From Shewanella jiangmenensis (lineage in GTDB: Bacteria; Pseudomonadota; Gammaproteobacteria; Enterobacterales; Shewanellaceae), in NCBI RefSeq assembly GCF_018596335.1, contig NZ_JAHEPS010000014.1, positions 1 to 52,420 of the forward strand: a stretch of DNA of 52,420 nucleotides. Reading direction: 5' to 3'. The notes beneath the pieces are model-generated. The model saw only the letters and a list, made by a program, of their open reading frames with translations. It did not search any database and was not told the origin of the DNA. Made by a program: the position numbers and the translations under genes. Numbering within the stretch: the first letter of the stretch is position 1; each line of letters starts with the position of its first letter. This document shows positions 37,653-45,128 of this stretch, piece by piece.

Positions 37653-37658
37653 TATAAT
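37653..37658 (+). promoter_or_regulatory. Possible rarD -10 element
   Basis: A perfect TATAAT lies 63 bases before the rarD start. No good -35 was found at standard spacing, so support is weak. Confidence 0.3.
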
Positions 37659-37720
37659 AGTACGGCGCTTACAATGCGCGCCCCGCGGCGACTCATGCGC
37701 CCGACTTCAGAGATCCCAAG

Positions 37721-38602
37721 ATGCACACAGAACACGAATTTCGAAAAGGCATGCTGCTGGCTATCGCCGCCTACACCATGTGGGGATTTGCGCCGCTGTA
37801 TTTCAAACTACTGGCAGAGGTCCCGGCGACCGACATTTTGCTGCATCGGGTGCTGTGGTCATTTGTGTTCACCGCCATGCTGATGACTCTGATTGGTGGG
37901 TTTGACAAACTGAAGCAACTGCTGCGAAACCCCAGGCAATTGGGGGTGCTGCTGATAACCTCGGTGCTTATTGCCGGCAACTGGCTACTGTTTATCTGGG
38001 CGGTAAACAACGACCACATGCTGGATGCAAGCCTGGGTTATTACATCAACCCTTTATTTAACGTATTGCTTGGCATGATTTTTTTGGGTGAGCGACTGAG
38101 GCGCCTGCAGTGGCTGGCGGTAGCGCTTGCGGCGGCGGGTGTTGCGGTGCAGCTGATATCCTTTGGCTCTATTCCTGTGGTGTCGCTGGCACTGGCGGGC
38201 TCATTTGGCATTTATGGACTGCTTCGCAAGAAGGTCAAGGTAGACGCCAAAACCGGCTTGTTGGTGGAAACCGCGATTTTGATGCCGGTGGCGCTCGGTT
38301 ACCTGATGATGACATTAGGCTCTGCCAGCCACAGCATGCTGGTAAATGACTGGCAGCTTAACCTGCTGCTGATGGCGGCCGGTATAGTCACCACGGCGCC
38401 GCTGCTGTGCTTTGCCGGCGCAGCCGTTCGTATCCCATTGTCCTTGCTTGGCTTTATTCAGTATATCGGCCCAAGCATCATGTTCATTCTCGCCGTAACC
38501 CTGTACAAGGAACCGTTCGATATCGAAAAGGCCATCACCTTTGGCTTTATCTGGACCGCGCTCGCCATCTTCTCCCTGGACATGCTGAGACGACGCGGCT
38601 AA
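37721..38602 (+). CDS. rarD: EamA-family transporter RarD
   Basis: An inner-membrane protein of the drug/metabolite transporter superfamily. It is 293 residues with about ten hydrophobic segments and the RarD-type N-terminus (GMLLAIAAYTMWGFAPLYFKLL). The motifs YYINPLFNVLLGMIFLGERL (first EamA repeat end) and FIQYIGPSIMFILAVTLYKE (second repeat) are typical. Substrate is unknown; the name comes from chloramphenicol-related phenotypes in Pseudomonas. It is divergent from recQ. Confidence 0.92.
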   Translation: MHTEHEFRKGMLLAIAAYTMWGFAPLYFKLLAEVPATDILLHRVLWSFVFTAMLMTLIGGFDKLKQLLRNPRQLGVLLITSVLIAGNWLLFIWAVNNDHMLDASLGYYINPLFNVLLGMIFLGERLRRLQWLAVALAAAGVAVQLISFGSIPVVSLALAGSFGIYGLLRKKVKVDAKTGLLVETAILMPVALGYLMMTLGSASHSMLVNDWQLNLLLMAAGIVTTAPLLCFAGAAVRIPLSLLGFIQYIGPSIMFILAVTLYKEPFDIEKAITFGFIWTALAIFSLDMLRRRG

Positions 38603-38672
38603 TCAGCCCTGTTGGGAATACTGGCCGCACTGAGCTGGCAGAGACGTACCACCAGCCCTTCCAATCGCTCGG

Positions 38673-39218
38673 CTAGCGAGCGGCGCCGGTCGCAACGGCC
38701 TGACGCAATGCGGCCAGCAGCTTGTCGCCGTCCGGGGTGCTGAGGACTAAGATGTAATTATCACTGGTCGGGATAACAAGCAGCGGCGCATCACCGGTCA
38801 CCGACACCAACGCTCTGGTATCTGAATCTTTCAAGCGAAACCAACCCAGATTGTAACCCGGCATCCCCACACCATTGGTTCGAAACCCCAGCTTTGGCGC
38901 ATCCGAAGCCTTTGCATCGATGACACGCGCGGCATCAAGCTGCAACGATGCTATCGGCACTTCGCGGCTGTATGCGGGCAAATCAAGCACAAGTTTGGTG
39001 GGCTCAAGCTGCACCTTAGCCGACAGAGCGCCTATAAAAATCCAGCCAAGCAGCAGGGTAACGGCGAGTATTATCCCGGTCGCCACCGAGCGCGCGGTCA
39101 CCGTCATGGGCTTACGCCTGGCAAAGAAACCTATCAGCACAACCCCTGCCAGTAAGCCAACCGCGCCCCACAGCGCATTACCAGCGAGTGGTGCAAGTAA
39201 AAATGTGTGTGTTGTCAT
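38673..39218 (-). CDS. Two-helix membrane protein with PH-like domain
   Basis: A 181-residue protein with two N-terminal membrane helices (about 12-33 and 45-67). A soluble domain of about 110 residues follows, whose pattern (YSREVPIASLQLDAARVID, then GYNLGWFRLKDSDTRALVSV, then LLVIPTSDNYILVLSTPD) resembles bacterial PH domains of the bPH_5 kind. Such proteins are poorly characterised envelope proteins. The domain call is from pattern recognition only. It is convergent with rarD and has a repeat-rich upstream region. Confidence 0.6.
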   Translation of the reverse strand: MTTHTFLLAPLAGNALWGAVGLLAGVVLIGFFARRKPMTVTARSVATGIILAVTLLLGWIFIGALSAKVQLEPTKLVLDLPAYSREVPIASLQLDAARVIDAKASDAPKLGFRTNGVGMPGYNLGWFRLKDSDTRALVSVTGDAPLLVIPTSDNYILVLSTPDGDKLLAALRQAVATGAAR

Positions 39219-39281
39219 GACTAAGCCTTTGAATGATTAGTTCTCTTCGCTATCGAGCTCAAGCCATGGCGCCCTAAGTCT

Positions 39282-39362
39282 GAGCCATAGCGTCCTGAGT
39301 CATAGTGTCCTGAGTATGAGCCATAGTGCCCGGAGTCATAGCGTGCTGAGTCTTAGCCCCAG
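39282..39362. repeat. Degenerate 15-bp tandem repeat
   Basis: Five copies of a unit close to GAGTCATAGCGTCCT occur at 39282-39296, 39297-39311, 39318-39332, 39333-39347 and 39348-39362. A 6-base interruption (GAGTAT) follows the second copy. Copies differ at two to six positions, so the array is old. No frame through it is coding. Confidence 0.75.
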
Positions 39363-39373
39363 CGAAATTGCTC

Positions 39374-39415
39374 CTGAAACGAAGCCTCTGAAACATTGCC
39401 CCTGAAACTTAGCGC
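39374..39415. repeat. 14-bp tandem repeat (CTGAAAC units)
   Basis: CTGAAAC occurs at 39374, 39388 and 39402, exactly 14 bases apart, each followed by a variable GAAGCCT/ATTGCCC/TTAGCGC part. It lies 11 bases after the 15-bp array and may be a second decayed array. Confidence 0.6.
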
Positions 39416-39557
39416 CGTGGGTGGTCAAGCCCAGTGAATGCTCAAGCCCGAATCGTAGCGGTCAACCTTTTCGCACCCGAGCGCTGGCACGCGGAATAAC
39501 CGCGCTTCGAAGCCAGCCCCCTCATAGGGTTACGCTACATGCTAAGATTGCGCCAAA

Positions 39558-39602
39558 GACATAATATGTCAAACGCTTTTTGACATAACCTGTCACGACA
39601 GG
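39558..39602. promoter_or_regulatory. Nested palindromes, possible operator cluster
   Basis: Three overlapping or adjacent inverted repeats: GACATAATATGTC (39558-39570); ATGTCAAA paired with TTTGACAT (39566-39586, 5-base loop); and CCTGTCACGACAGG (39589-39602). GACATAA is shared between the first and the centre. No regulator was identified. Confidence 0.5.
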
Positions 39603-39687
39603 CACAAGCGCCAGCCTAAGATGCCAAGCCCCCTAAAACGCCAAATGTCCTGCAAGCAACCAAGCTGATTCGGCAGTCAGCATAAAC

Positions 39688-39715
39688 AAACAACCAGCCC
39701 GAAGGCTGGTTGTTT
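39688..39715 (-). terminator. Terminator of argA
   Basis: AAACAACCAGCC and GGCTGGTTGTTT form a perfect 12-base stem with loop CGAA, 25 bases after the argA stop. T-rich GTTTATG follows on the minus strand. Confidence 0.8.
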
Positions 39716-39740
39716 AGTTTTGATGCAAAAATCGGATAAA

Positions 39741-41060
39741 TCAGAGATCCAAGGCCAGGATCTTGGAGCGGCGCTGATAGTTATACAGCTGCTTCTTCTT
39801 GGCGGGCAGTGCATCCACTTCCACCAAGTCGAAACCATGCTCCTGAAACCAGTGGATACTGCGGGTCGTCAGTGCAAACAGCCGCGAATAACCACGTACT
39901 TTTGCCTGACCTATGATGTTTTTAAGCAGTAAACTGCCGCGGTCGGCATCGCGGTAATCGGGATGCACCACCAAACAGGCAAATTCGCCAGCGTTATCTT
40001 CTTCAAAGGGATACAGCGCGGCGCAGCCAATCACCAGGCCGTCACGCTCAATCACCATAAACTGCTCAATCTCAATCTCCAGCTGCTCGCGGGAGCGGCG
40101 CACCAGAATGCCCTGCTCTTCCATGGGCCGAATGAGGTTAAGAATGCCGCCAATGTCGCCAATGGAGGCGCGGCGCAGGCGCTCGGCGCTCTCAGTAACG
40201 ATTTGAGTACCGATACCGTCGCGGGAAAACAGCTCCTGCAGAAGCGCACCATCGTCGAGGTAGCTCACCAGGTGGCAGCGCGACACACCGCTGCGACAGG
40301 CATCGATACTGGCCTTAAGAAACGCCAGCGTGCCGACACAGGCTTGCCCCGCTTCCTGCATACGGGTCAGAATTTTCTGCGCGTCGTTGGGCATCAGCTC
40401 AGCAATCACATCACCGTTACGATCCATGATGCCGTTATGCGCACTGAAGCCAATCATCTTGTCGGCTTTAAGCTTGACCGCCACCTGGGTGGCAATCTCC
40501 TCGGCGGTGAGGTTAAAGCTTTCGCCAGTTACAGACGCAGCAATCGGCCCCATCAGCACTATGCCGTGGCTGTCGAGCTGATGTTTCAGGCCCTGCACAT
40601 CAATGCGGCGCACACGGCCGGAGAGGCAATAATCCACGCCATCGTCCACCCCAAGCGGCTGCGCAATCACAAAGTTGCCGCTGACCACGTTGAGCTGCGC
40701 GCCCTGCATCGGCGTATTGGACAGGCTCATGGACAAACGGGCGGTGATATCAAACTGCAGCGACCCGGCCACCTGCTTAATCACCTTCAAGGTGTCTTCG
40801 TCGGTGATGCGCACACCATTGTGGTATGCCGGCGCTATGCCGTGCAGTTCGAGCGCGGCATCGATTTGGGGTCTGGCACCGTAAACCAGCACAATGCGGA
40901 TCCCCAAACTGTGCAGCAGCGCCACATCGTTGATGATGGCTCGAAACTGGGGCTGCACCATGGCCTCGCCGCCGAGCATGACCACAAAGGTCTTTCCGCG
41001 GTGAGCATTGACATAAGGGGCTGAATGACGGAATCCGTCAACCAATTCGGTTGTACGCAC
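39741..41060 (-). CDS. argA: N-acetylglutamate synthase ArgA
   Basis: The first enzyme of arginine synthesis, acetylating glutamate from acetyl-CoA. It has an N-terminal amino-acid-kinase-like domain (about 15-285) that normally binds arginine for feedback inhibition (TFVVMLGGEA, VYGARPQIDAAL). A C-terminal GNAT acetyltransferase domain (about 295-435) follows, with VHPDYRDADRGSLLLKNI. The GTG at 41060 gives 439 residues and follows TGAGGA at about 10 bases; GTG codons at 41078 and 41084 would add 6 or 8 residues. An ArgR box overlaps its promoter. Confidence 0.95.
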   Translation of the reverse strand: MRTTELVDGFRHSAPYVNAHRGKTFVVMLGGEAMVQPQFRAIINDVALLHSLGIRIVLVYGARPQIDAALELHGIAPAYHNGVRITDEDTLKVIKQVAGSLQFDITARLSMSLSNTPMQGAQLNVVSGNFVIAQPLGVDDGVDYCLSGRVRRIDVQGLKHQLDSHGIVLMGPIAASVTGESFNLTAEEIATQVAVKLKADKMIGFSAHNGIMDRNGDVIAELMPNDAQKILTRMQEAGQACVGTLAFLKASIDACRSGVSRCHLVSYLDDGALLQELFSRDGIGTQIVTESAERLRRASIGDIGGILNLIRPMEEQGILVRRSREQLEIEIEQFMVIERDGLVIGCAALYPFEEDNAGEFACLVVHPDYRDADRGSLLLKNIIGQAKVRGYSRLFALTTRSIHWFQEHGFDLVEVDALPAKKKQLYNYQRRSKILALDL

Positions 41061-41123
41061 AGGCTGTTTAGTCCTCACAGGCACCGGCGCAGTGCTGCTG
41101 CGCCAAAGATGAATTCATGCGCA

Positions 41124-41151
41124 ATTTTATTGAATTTAAATTCACTTTGAA
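41124..41151 (-). promoter_or_regulatory. argA promoter overlapped by an ArgR box
   Basis: On the minus strand a candidate -35 TTCAAA (41146-41151) and -10 TAAAAT (41124-41129) are 16 bases apart. The 18 bases at 41129-41146 contain TGAATTTAAATTCA, a near-perfect ARG box (TGAAT-N4-ATTCA) filling the spacer. Half-site-like TGAAT sequences also lie at 41110-41114 and 41188-41192. Repression by arginine-loaded ArgR is the expected outcome. Confidence 0.7.
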
Positions 41152-41293
41152 AGCATTTATTTTAACCTGCAACAGGTTTAAGTTTCATGAATATCTCATA
41201 AATGCCAAGCAACAAGCCGAACGTTCACCATATCGCACGAATGAATAAAAAATCACACACAAGGACGTTGATTTACCGAATTACAGGCAATAA

Positions 41294-41317
41294 AAAACCC
41301 CGGCGAGCCGGGGTTTT
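41294..41317 (-). terminator. Terminator of rpmB-rpmG
   Basis: AAAACCCCGGC and GCCGGGGTTTT form a perfect 11-base stem with a 2-base loop and a T-rich tail on the minus strand, 20 bases after the rpmG stop. Confidence 0.88.
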
Positions 41318-41336
41318 CAAAAAAGCCATCAAGTAA

Positions 41337-41510
41337 TTACTTGATCTTGGCTTCTTTGTAGATAACGTGCTGACGGATCACAGGATCAAACTTCTTGATC
41401 TCCATCTTTTCAGGCATGTTACGCTTGTTCTTGTCGGTGGTGTAGAAGTGACCAGTCTTGGCAGTAGATACCAGCTTGATCTTCTCACGTGCGCCTTTAG
41501 CTTTAGCCAT
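41337..41510 (-). CDS. rpmG: 50S ribosomal protein L33
   Basis: A 57-residue frame on the minus strand from MAKAKGAREKIKLVSTA to YKEAKIK. It matches the bacterial L33 pattern GHFYTTDKNKRN...KKFDPVIRQHVIYKE. It lacks the zinc-binding Cys pairs, so it is the zinc-independent (C-) form, as in enterics. It lies six bases after rpmB and ends before a strong terminator. Confidence 0.96.
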   Translation of the reverse strand: MAKAKGAREKIKLVSTAKTGHFYTTDKNKRNMPEKMEIKKFDPVIRQHVIYKEAKIK

Positions 41511-41516
41511 TTTCTA

Positions 41517-41753
41517 TTACACCTTCTCGCCGCGGGCACGAAGTTCAGCAACAACTACTTCGATACCTTTCTTGTCGATGATACGCATACCCTTGGTGGA
41601 AACACGCAGCTGTACAAAGCGCTTTTCAGTTTCCAACCAGAAACGGTGGTTCTGCAGGTTAGGTAAAAAACGACGACGGGTCGCGTTTTTTGCGTGCGAA
41701 CGGTTGTTACCAACCATTGGTCGCTTGCCAGTAACTTGGCATACTCTTGACAT
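41517..41753 (-). CDS. rpmB: 50S ribosomal protein L28
   Basis: A 78-residue protein from [20 protein letters not shown], the standard L28 start and length; the five-codon upstream extension is not expected. It is the first gene of rpmB-rpmG and precedes rpmG by six bases. Downstream of a good promoter in the radC gap. Confidence 0.97.
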
Positions 41754-41836
41754 GTCAATCTTCTCCAAACAGTTTTTAACGCTCGAGCATTAATGTACCT
41801 CGTATGGCCGTCGCCCGAGGCACAAAGAGGGCGCAT

Positions 41837-41865
41837 TTTATACACGAAAGGCCATGGGAGATCAA
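41837..41865 (-). promoter_or_regulatory. rpmB-rpmG promoter
   Basis: On the minus strand TTGATC (41860-41865), a 17-base spacer and TATAAA (41837-41842) preceded by GTG lie 83 bases before rpmB. A GC-rich discriminator (ATGCGCCC) fits stringent control of a ribosomal protein operon. Confidence 0.65.
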
Positions 41866-41872
41866 GTAAAGA

Positions 41873-42550
41873 TCAACCAATCCACCCTCGCTCGGCAAAG
41901 GAGACTATCTCCCGGTCCCCTACAACCAGATGATCCAGAAGGGGAACATCGATAGTTGCAAGGGCATTTTTCAATCTATCAGTGATCCGTCTGTCGGCCT
42001 GACTTGGCTCAGCCACGCCGGACGGATGGTTGTGGCAGACAATAACCGCTGCCGCTCGCTTCTCCAGTACCAGGGCCACAAGTTCCCTTGGATATACTGA
42101 GGCGGCGTCTATGGTACCACGAAACAGCTCAACAAACTGAATGACCCTGTGCTGGCTGTCCAGCAGCAACACCGCAAATACCTCGTAGGCCCGGTCGGCG
42201 AGCTGCTGCGAGAGATAATGGCGGGTCAATTCAGGGCTTGTCAGCACAGCGCCACGCTGCAGCGACTCGCCGGCAATACGCCTGCCAAGTTCGACACAGG
42301 CCTGAAGCTCGGCGTATTTTACCGGACCCAGCCCCTGGAGTCGACACACCTGCTGCTTAGATGCGCTGAATAATGGCCTTAAACCACCAAATTCAATCAG
42401 CAGGGTACGCGCCACATCCACCGCACTCCTGCCCGGCAGGCCATTTCTGAGTAGAACCGCCAAAAGCTCAGCATCGGTCAATGTTGCGGCCCCGCGCTGA
42501 AGTAACTTTTCCCGCGGCCCTTCGCCGTCCGGCCAATCCCTTATCGCCAT
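41873..42550 (-). CDS. radC: RadC/YicR family JAB-domain protein
   Basis: It is 225 residues from MAIRDWP, which follows AAAGGAG; a start ten codons upstream is less likely. It has an N-terminal helix-hairpin-helix region (about 15-90, LQGLGPVKYAELQA) and a C-terminal MPN/JAB metalloprotease-like domain with the intact metal motif HNHPSGVAEPSQAD. The old link to DNA repair rests on a misassigned mutation, so its cellular role is unsettled. It is divergent from coaBC, as in many gamma-proteobacteria. Confidence 0.92.
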   Translation of the reverse strand: MAIRDWPDGEGPREKLLQRGAATLTDAELLAVLLRNGLPGRSAVDVARTLLIEFGGLRPLFSASKQQVCRLQGLGPVKYAELQACVELGRRIAGESLQRGAVLTSPELTRHYLSQQLADRAYEVFAVLLLDSQHRVIQFVELFRGTIDAASVYPRELVALVLEKRAAAVIVCHNHPSGVAEPSQADRRITDRLKNALATIDVPLLDHLVVGDREIVSFAERGWIG

Positions 42551-42685
42551 CCACAAGCTCCTTTTGTATCGCTCTTGCATCCCTGCATCAGCCGCCGCAA
42601 GCGGCAGATTTTAGTCGTGCATCTCACCCAATGGCGGACGATTGTGGTATGGTGAGTGCCAGTTAATTTTAGTCCGGATCTGCTT

Positions 42686-43906
42686 GTGAGCCTGAATAAT
42701 CGCAAAATTCTGCTGGGGATTGGCGGCGGTATTGCCGCCTACAAAAGTGCTGATTTGGTGCGTCGCCTCAAAGAGCAAGGCGCCGATGTGCGCGTTGTGA
42801 TGAGTGACAGCGCCCGCGAATTCATCACCCCACTGACACTGCAGGCGCTAAGCGGCCATCCAGTGAGCACAGGCCTGCTCGACCCGGCGGCAGAAGCCGC
42901 CATGGGCCATATTGAGCTTGCCCGCTGGGCCGATTTGCTGATTGTGGCGCCAGCCACCGCTAACCTGATGGCAAGGCTTGCCGCCGGCATGGCCGATGAG
43001 CTGATTACCACCACCTGCCTTGCCACCTCTGCGCCCATTGCCCTTTGTCCGGCGATGAATCAGCAGATGTATGCCAATCCCGCCACCCAGGATAATCTCG
43101 CCACCCTCAAACGCCGTGGCATCAGGATTTGGGGCCCTGCCAGTGGCAGCCAGGCCTGCGGCGAAGTGGGCGCAGGCAGGATGCTGGAGCCGCTGGATAT
43201 CCGCGCCATGGCTGAGCAGTTTTTCAGCGAGCAGGATAAGCAACTTAGCCATGCCAATGCACTCAAGGGCGTGAAGCTGATGCTGACCGCAGGCCCCACC
43301 CGTGAAGCCATTGATCCGGTGCGTTATATCTCCAATCACAGCTCAGGCAAGATGGGTTTTGCCCTGGCGAGAGCCGCTGCCGCCATGGGCGCCGAGGTCA
43401 CTCTCATCACAGGGCCGGTGACGCTGCAAACCCCACCGGGCGTGCAGCGAGTCAATGTGGAATCGGCGCAGCAAATGCTCGATGCCGTGATGGATAAGAT
43501 TGATAATCAGGACATTTTTATCGGCTGCGCTGCCGTTGCCGACTACCGGGTTGCCGAAGTTGCCAGCGGTAAAATCAAAAAAAGCAGCGAAACCATGCAG
43601 CTTGCACTGGTGCGCAATCCTGATATCTTAGCCACGGTCGCCGCCCACGAGGTGCGACCCTTTGTGGTGGGATTTGCCGCCGAAACCCATGATGTTGAAA
43701 CCTATGCGCGGGACAAGCTTAATCGCAAAAATCTCGACATGATCGCGGCCAACGATGTATCAGTGCCGGGTCAGGGTTTTAACGCTGATACCAACGCCCT
43801 GCGGGTATTCTGGAGAGATGGACACCAGGATTTACCGGCAACCGACAAGCTGTCGCTGGCGTTTCAATTGCTTTCGCTGATATCAACAAAAATAACCAAA
43901 AAATGA
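42686..43906 (+). CDS. coaBC: Bifunctional phosphopantothenoylcysteine decarboxylase/synthetase CoaBC
   Basis: It carries out two steps of coenzyme A synthesis. It is 406 residues from the GTG at 42686 (VSLNNRKILLGIGGGIAAYKS), which matches the family start; ten more upstream codons are open. The N-terminal flavoprotein CoaC domain has PAMNQQMY and the Cys loop GSQACGEVGAGRM. The C-terminal CoaB domain has TAGPTREAIDPVRYISNHSSGKMG and AAVADYR. The stop overlaps the dut start (ATGA), so coaBC-dut-slmA form one unit. Confidence 0.97.
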   Translation: MSLNNRKILLGIGGGIAAYKSADLVRRLKEQGADVRVVMSDSAREFITPLTLQALSGHPVSTGLLDPAAEAAMGHIELARWADLLIVAPATANLMARLAAGMADELITTTCLATSAPIALCPAMNQQMYANPATQDNLATLKRRGIRIWGPASGSQACGEVGAGRMLEPLDIRAMAEQFFSEQDKQLSHANALKGVKLMLTAGPTREAIDPVRYISNHSSGKMGFALARAAAAMGAEVTLITGPVTLQTPPGVQRVNVESAQQMLDAVMDKIDNQDIFIGCAAVADYRVAEVASGKIKKSSETMQLALVRNPDILATVAAHEVRPFVVGFAAETHDVETYARDKLNRKNLDMIAANDVSVPGQGFNADTNALRVFWRDGHQDLPATDKLSLAFQLLSLISTKITKK

Positions 43907-44361
43907 AAACTCCGATCGAACTGAAAATTCTCGACTCCCGCATCGGCTCAGAATTTCCCCTGCCAGCGTATGCCACTCCCGGCAGTGCGGGCATGGATCT
44001 GCGCGCCATGTTGGATACCGCCACCACCATAGCACCCGGCGAAACCATTCTGGTGCCTACCGGCATTGCAGTGCACGTGGCCGACCCCGGCCTTGCGGCG
44101 GTTATCCTGCCCCGCTCCGGCCTTGGCCATAAACACGGCATAGTGCTGGGTAATCTGGTGGGGTTGATTGACTCTGACTACCAGGGCCCACTGATGGTGT
44201 CCTGCTGGAACCGTGGCAGCGAGCCCTATACCCTGCAGATTGGTGACCGTCTGGCGCAGCTGGTGTTTGTACCTGTGGTGCAGGCGGCGTTTAAACTGGT
44301 GGACGAGTTCGACACCTCATTGCGCGGCGAAGGTGGTTTTGGCCATTCCGGCACCCGCTAA
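43903..44361 (+). CDS. dut: dUTP diphosphatase Dut
   Basis: It hydrolyses dUTP to dUMP, preventing uracil incorporation and feeding dTMP synthesis. The protein is 152 residues, a homotrimeric dUTPase, with the five family motifs visible: GSAGMDLRA, PRSGLGHKHG, GNLVGLIDSDYQGPL, RLAQLVFVPV and the C-terminal RGEGGFGHSG that closes over the substrate. Confidence 0.98.
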   Translation: MKTPIELKILDSRIGSEFPLPAYATPGSAGMDLRAMLDTATTIAPGETILVPTGIAVHVADPGLAAVILPRSGLGHKHGIVLGNLVGLIDSDYQGPLMVSCWNRGSEPYTLQIGDRLAQLVFVPVVQAAFKLVDEFDTSLRGEGGFGHSGTR

Positions 44362-44388
44362 TCCCGCAGTCAGAGTGAAGGACGTTTA

Positions 44389-44982
44389 ATGGCCACCAAA
44401 GAAAAACTGAGCCGCCGCGATCATATTCTCCAGTGCCTGGCACAGATGCTGGAAAGCAATACCGGACAACGCATTACCACGGCCAAACTCGCCGCCGAAG
44501 TGGGTGTATCCGAAGCGGCGCTGTATCGCCACTTCCCCAGCAAAGCGCGGATGTTTGAGGGCTTGATTGAGTTTATTGAAGACTCACTGCTGTCGCGCAT
44601 CAATCTCATCATGGATGAAGAAAAAGACACTATGCGCCGCTGTCAGCTGGTGTTGCAGTTACTGCTGCTGTTTGCCGAGCGCAATCCCGGCATCTCCCGG
44701 GTGCTGACCGGCGATGCACTGCTGGGTGAAAACGAGCGTCTTCGCAGCCGCATCAGCGCGCTGTTTGCCAAAATCGAAACCCAGCTTAAGCAAATTCTGC
44801 GGGAAAAGACCCTGCGTGAAGGCAAGGGCTTTGAGCTGGATGAAGCCATGCTGGCCAATCTGCTGCTGGCACTCGCCGAAGGCCGGATTGCCCAGTACAT
44901 TCGCAGCGAATTCAAGCAAAAGCCGACAGATCATTTCGATGAGCAGTGGGCATTCATCCAGAAGCAGCTGCTGCAAAGCTAA
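44389..44982 (+). CDS. slmA: Nucleoid occlusion factor SlmA
   Basis: A TetR-family protein that binds DNA sites away from the terminus and blocks FtsZ polymerisation over the nucleoid. The protein is 197 residues with an N-terminal helix-turn-helix (about 10-55, ITTAKLAAEVGVSEAALYRHFPSKARMFEGL). The C-terminal dimer region keeps the family pattern (LLGENERLRSRISALFAKIETQLKQ). It lies 27 bases after dut and is followed by a strong terminator. Its target FtsZ is encoded in the same window. Confidence 0.97.
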   Translation: MATKEKLSRRDHILQCLAQMLESNTGQRITTAKLAAEVGVSEAALYRHFPSKARMFEGLIEFIEDSLLSRINLIMDEEKDTMRRCQLVLQLLLLFAERNPGISRVLTGDALLGENERLRSRISALFAKIETQLKQILREKTLREGKGFELDEAMLANLLLALAEGRIAQYIRSEFKQKPTDHFDEQWAFIQKQLLQS

Positions 44983-45029
44983 AACCACCTCCCGTTCAGC
45001 TTCATCAGAACATGCTGAAATTAAAGAAC

Positions 45030-45056
45030 AAAGTGCGGAATATTCCGCACTTTTTT
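45030..45056 (+). terminator. Terminator of coaBC-dut-slmA
   Basis: A perfect 24-base palindrome (arms AAAGTGCGGAAT and its complement, 45030-45053), with the T-run continuing to 45056, lies 47 bases after the slmA stop. Confidence 0.88.
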
Positions 45057-45128
45057 ATTGTATTCCGACCTATTCCACTTTAACCTGCCACCAACCTTTA
45101 CCCAAAAAACCAACAACAAGGATGTGAC

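Larger units (their letters stand above)
39219..39687. other. Repeat-rich gap upstream of the PH-like gene
   Basis: A gap without genes that holds a decayed 15-bp repeat array (39282-39362), a 14-bp repeat array (39374-39415) and a cluster of nested palindromes (39558-39602). The rest (about 39416-39557 and 39603-39687) shows nothing I can name. Confidence 0.6.
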
